Shown here: positions 61,706-64,000 of the stretch, piece after piece
How the letters are laid out: each line of letters opens with the position of its first letter
How positions within the stretch are numbered: the stretch's first letter is position 1
From: CAYZJB01 sp964478735
GTDB taxonomy: Bacteria > CLD3 > SB21
Assembly: GCA_964478735.1 (NCBI GenBank)
Contig: CAYZJB010000004.1
Location: forward strand, 20,228-84,227
DNA length: 64,000 bases
Reading direction: 5' to 3'
Made by a program: the position numbers and the translations under genes
Notes under the pieces: model-generated
The model's input: the letters and a program-made list of their open reading frames with translations, nothing else
Told to the model about the DNA's origin: nothing
Databases searched by the model: none

Positions 61706-63027
61706 TTAAAACTCAATCCACCCGAGCTTCCATCGCATATCGGGCAAACCGTCCTCGGTAACCACGCCATTCTTCTTGATATATTTGGTATCAATAACAA
61801 GGTTACCGTTGTCTGTCGCTTTCTTGATTGCGGCAGCGGTTACGTTCCAGACGCCGCCTTCCCCATAGCGATCGTCTTCATCGCCACTTTGAGGCAATTC
61901 ATTATCGACGACATGCCAAAATTCGTTTGTTGATACACTACTGTCAGCGGGGTTATAAACCTTCCAGTTTTCCTTGTCAAGGCTCGATCCATTGTCTCGA
62001 CTCATCTCACCCTCATTGTGATCGTCATCAAAGGGCATCAGAATACGAATATCGTTGAGGGGGAACAGTCGAAACGGACTTCCCTGATCGTACCAAATGT
62101 GCGCCGCATTAACGTCCTGGAGTTTTTTCTCATAGCCCCCGGCATCGATCGTACGGTCATCGCCGTTGTCATTATGTTTCCAGCGGTATCCAGGCCCTCC
62201 GTTGAGCTTTCCGGATCCGGTGCGGATATTATAACCATAGACATTGAGTTCGTTGTACCACGATTCGAATTCGTCCTTTGTGAGTCCGTCCCGTTCGACA
62301 TACAAACGAATACCTAAAAGAGTTAAATAACCGTTCCCGCTGGCCGATTTTTCCAGTCCTCGGGTAAATGGATTGCTTGACTCCCCGCCGTTTTCATCGT
62401 CGATTTCTTCGCTGGTTACGGCAAAGATCGGATAATCCAGATTCGATCGGAGATTGCGTACATAGGCATTGAATGCATCGTCAATATCGTCGATATCCGA
62501 CGCATATGGTGCCGTCCAAATCTCGTCAGCGGTCGAATAACTATCTCCCTCACGACTCACAATTGAAATCGGGAAGTCCAGATAATCGTCACCCCGCCAG
62601 TATAGGGCAGGATCGGGATATACTCCGAATGCCGGTCCATTTTCATCAGCCGATTTAAGCATCTTTTCCAACGTACCCGTATTAAAAATCTCAACCTTAA
62701 TACGGTGAACGCGACCGTTCACAATCACACGGTCTATTTCGTCAGGTATAATCTCTGAAAGGTTTATTTGGTCCTCTTTGAGAAATCTCGACAGGAGACT
62801 CTTGTTGAGCAGACCGTAACTACCGGCTTCCGCTTTAGATAACGATGAGGGCAAGCCGCTTAAAGCCAATTTTCGTGACATCAACTCCAGATAATCACGT
62901 CGATCCGCTGTGGTAAAGTTATCGACACCAGGTGATTTGTTGAAATCGGAGGACTTTGAATCAGGCGAGCAGGATAGAGTCAGGAGAAGTAGGCCGACTA
63001 CCCCCCCCGCGAAATACAGGTTTTCAT
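61706..63027 (-). CDS. Lipoprotein of unknown function, frameshifted at a G8 tract
   Basis: From ATG 63027 the gene reads MKTCISRGG and meets TAG directly after a run of eight G (C8 at 63001-63008 on the plus strand). With one more G the frame becomes MKTCISRGGVVGLLLLTLSC, a textbook lipoprotein signal peptide with lipobox LTLSC. It then continues open for 440 residues to 61706. As given, only codons downstream of the tract are open, with the first internal Met at 62884/62881. The body is acidic (YPDPALYWRGDDYLDFPIS, DENWKV-like and GGVWNVTAAAIKKATDN segments) and not recognised. It could be phase-variable, decayed or a sequencing slip. It is the first gene of the DUF4249-like cluster. Confidence 0.7.
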
Positions 63028-63167
63028 AAGGCCCTTGCTGTTTGTTGGGCTGCCGAGATATTGTTGGTTAGGCTATTTAGAATTTTTCTCGTATGACAAA
63101 CTACGTTAGAGATGGAAGCTACAGGGCAAGATTACGTCTCATTCTTTAAACAGTCAAGGCAAAAAAA

Positions 63168-63204
63168 ACGGACTCCAAAGAACCAAGCGTTCTTTAGAAT
63201 CCGT
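63168..63204 (-). terminator. Terminator after rpmA; repeated hairpin copy 2
   Basis: ACGGACTCCAAAGAAC and GTTCTTTAGAATCCGT pair around CAAGC with two mismatches, and a T8 run follows on the minus strand. It lies 25 bases past the rpmA stop and is almost the same sequence as the terminator at 60010-60046. Confidence 0.88.
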
Positions 63205-63228
63205 CGAAATGTTTTTAACGATGATCAG

Positions 63229-63495
63229 TTAGGCTTCGGCCGTCACCGGGAGCACGCTGACTTTGATGCGCTTTTTGTCTTTATGTTCGAATTTGACCAC
63301 GCCGTCGATCAGGGCGAAAAGCGTGTCATCACTGCCTTTGCCGACGTTGTGTCCGGGATGGAACTTCGTTCCCCGCTGACGAACCAGCACGTTTCCGGCC
63401 AGAACGTTTTGACCGCCGAACCGCTTGACACCGAGTCGCTGACCCTGGCTGTCGCGGCCGTTTTTAGTACTTCCTAAGCCTTTCTTATGCGCCAT
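63229..63495 (-). CDS. rpmA: 50S ribosomal protein bL27
   Basis: The 88-aa protein has the family signature VRQRGTKFHPGHNVGKGSDD and the N-terminal AHKKGLGSTKNGRDSQ that reaches the peptidyl-transferase centre. The Met-Ala start needs no Firmicutes-style N-terminal cleavage. It is 9 bases after rplU, the standard pair. Confidence 0.97.
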   Translation of the reverse strand: MAHKKGLGSTKNGRDSQGQRLGVKRFGGQNVLAGNVLVRQRGTKFHPGHNVGKGSDDTLFALIDGVVKFEHKDKKRIKVSVLPVTAEA

Positions 63496-63504
63496 ACCTG
63501 CTCC

Positions 63505-63819
63505 TTACACGCTGATGGATGTGACTTCGACTTCCGTAAAGGGCTGACGATGGCCTTTTTTCTTCTGGAAGCCTTTGCGGCGGACCTTGCGGTAATGGAT
63601 GACCTTGTCACCCAACCCGTGCTGGACCACCGTCGTTTCCACTTTCGCACCTTTTACGGTAGGCATCCCGATTTTGGGATCGCCATTTCCGGAAACCAGC
63701 AGCACGTGATCGAACGTGATATGATCGCCGATTTCCGCTTCAGCAATGCGGGGAACGATCACGCGTTTCCCTTCTTCGCATTTGTACTGAAAACCTTTGA
63801 TATCGACTATTGCGTACAC
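63505..63819 (-). CDS. rplU: 50S ribosomal protein bL21
   Basis: The 104-aa protein matches bL21 throughout (YAIVDIKGFQYKCEEGKR, KVIHYRKVRRKGFQKKKGHR). The start is GTG 63819 with AGGAG 6 bases upstream; the frame runs on to 63867 but that part is not bL21-like. It is the first gene of the rplU-rpmA operon. The ~100 bases upstream should hold its promoter. Confidence 0.95.
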   Translation of the reverse strand: MYAIVDIKGFQYKCEEGKRVIVPRIAEAEIGDHITFDHVLLVSGNGDPKIGMPTVKGAKVETTVVQHGLGDKVIHYRKVRRKGFQKKKGHRQPFTEVEVTSISV

Positions 63820-63921
63820 GAGGTACTCCTTGCTTTTAAGAGGCGGCAATATAGACGGGGAGGGCATTCAATGCAAGTATTTTCTGACGTCATTCATATT
63901 CCCGCGTTGACTCACAATTAA

Positions 63922-64000
63922 TGTTACCGAGTGTTGGGTTGAGATCGGTCGTTGCGTCATAATATGTGTTACCGAAAGAAGGAGCACATGTTGTGAGCAA
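63922..64000 (+). mobile_element. Possible left end of an insertion sequence, cut by the window
   Basis: TGTTACCGA occurs twice as a direct repeat (63922-63930 and 63967-63975), 45 bases apart. AAGGAG follows, and then a possible GTG start at 63993 runs off the window. Repeated transposase-binding sites starting with TG before a transposase gene are typical of IS21-like ends. No coding sequence is available to confirm it. Confidence 0.3.

Overview
The window comes from a Gram-negative bacterium of moderate GC content. It most resembles the FCB superphylum (Bacteroidota, Ignavibacteria, Calditrichota and KSB1-type lineages). Evidence for this is a TonB-dependent receptor with a carboxypeptidase-regulatory-like N-terminus, a PorV/PorQ-type barrel, large exported proteins with FlgD/T9SS-like C-terminal domains, two GWxTD-domain proteins, a DUF4249-like lipoprotein and SpoIIE/GAF signalling. 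The species cannot be named from the sequence.

Layout. (1) 1-4545: signalling. A broken chimera of a propeller sensor and a LuxR-type regulator is followed by an intact propeller histidine kinase and its response regulator. (2) 4.85-12.9 kb: a three-gene export/uptake block of TonB receptor, 1324-aa exported protein and PorV-like barrel, closed by a strong terminator. (3) 13.1-16.8 kb: a 1231-aa exported beta-helix protein. (4) 16.8-18.1 kb: a repeat-rich, largely non-coding stretch leading to a 32-aa membrane microprotein and a 93-aa unknown. (5) 18.5-23.8 kb (minus): SpoIIE phosphatase, MoxR ATPase, FadJ-like enzyme and a 54-aa stand-alone MshEN-like protein. (6) 23.8-26.5 kb (minus): inositol-phosphate synthase with a CDP-alcohol phosphatidyltransferase, then a small barrel protein. 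(7) 26.9-36.0 kb (plus): a pseudo-phosphatase, then rimO-GWxTD-THEP1-era-lipoprotein-moeA-mutS2. (8) 36.0-42.3 kb (minus): lpdA-engB-GWxTD-asnS-propeller lipoprotein-unknown, meeting the previous operon tail to tail. (9) 42.4-51.8 kb (plus): fmdB, a decayed TPR gene, a DUF1579-like protein, DUF4097, a membrane protein with an M1 peptidase, an alkyltransferase-like protein, a YheT-like hydrolase and two tandem AbgT transporters. (10) 51.8-60 kb (minus): DUF58, FG-GAP-like protein, GT9-like fragment, SurA, aldehyde dehydrogenase, PhoD phosphatase and malate dehydrogenase. (11) 60-63 kb (minus): a small envelope cluster of a barrel, a DUF4249-like lipoprotein and a lipoprotein broken at a G8 tract. 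(12) 63.2-63.8 kb: ribosomal genes rplU-rpmA. The last 80 bases look like the edge of an insertion element.

No rRNA, tRNA or CRISPR array was recognised. The points most worth following are: the phosphoesterase homologue whose visible metal ligands are mostly replaced by Asn/Gln; the homopolymer frameshift in a lipoprotein signal peptide; two operons that each place a GWxTD protein next to a ribosome-assembly GTPase; the stand-alone MshEN-like microprotein; the structured leader before a 32-aa membrane protein; and near-identical terminator hairpins 3 kb apart.
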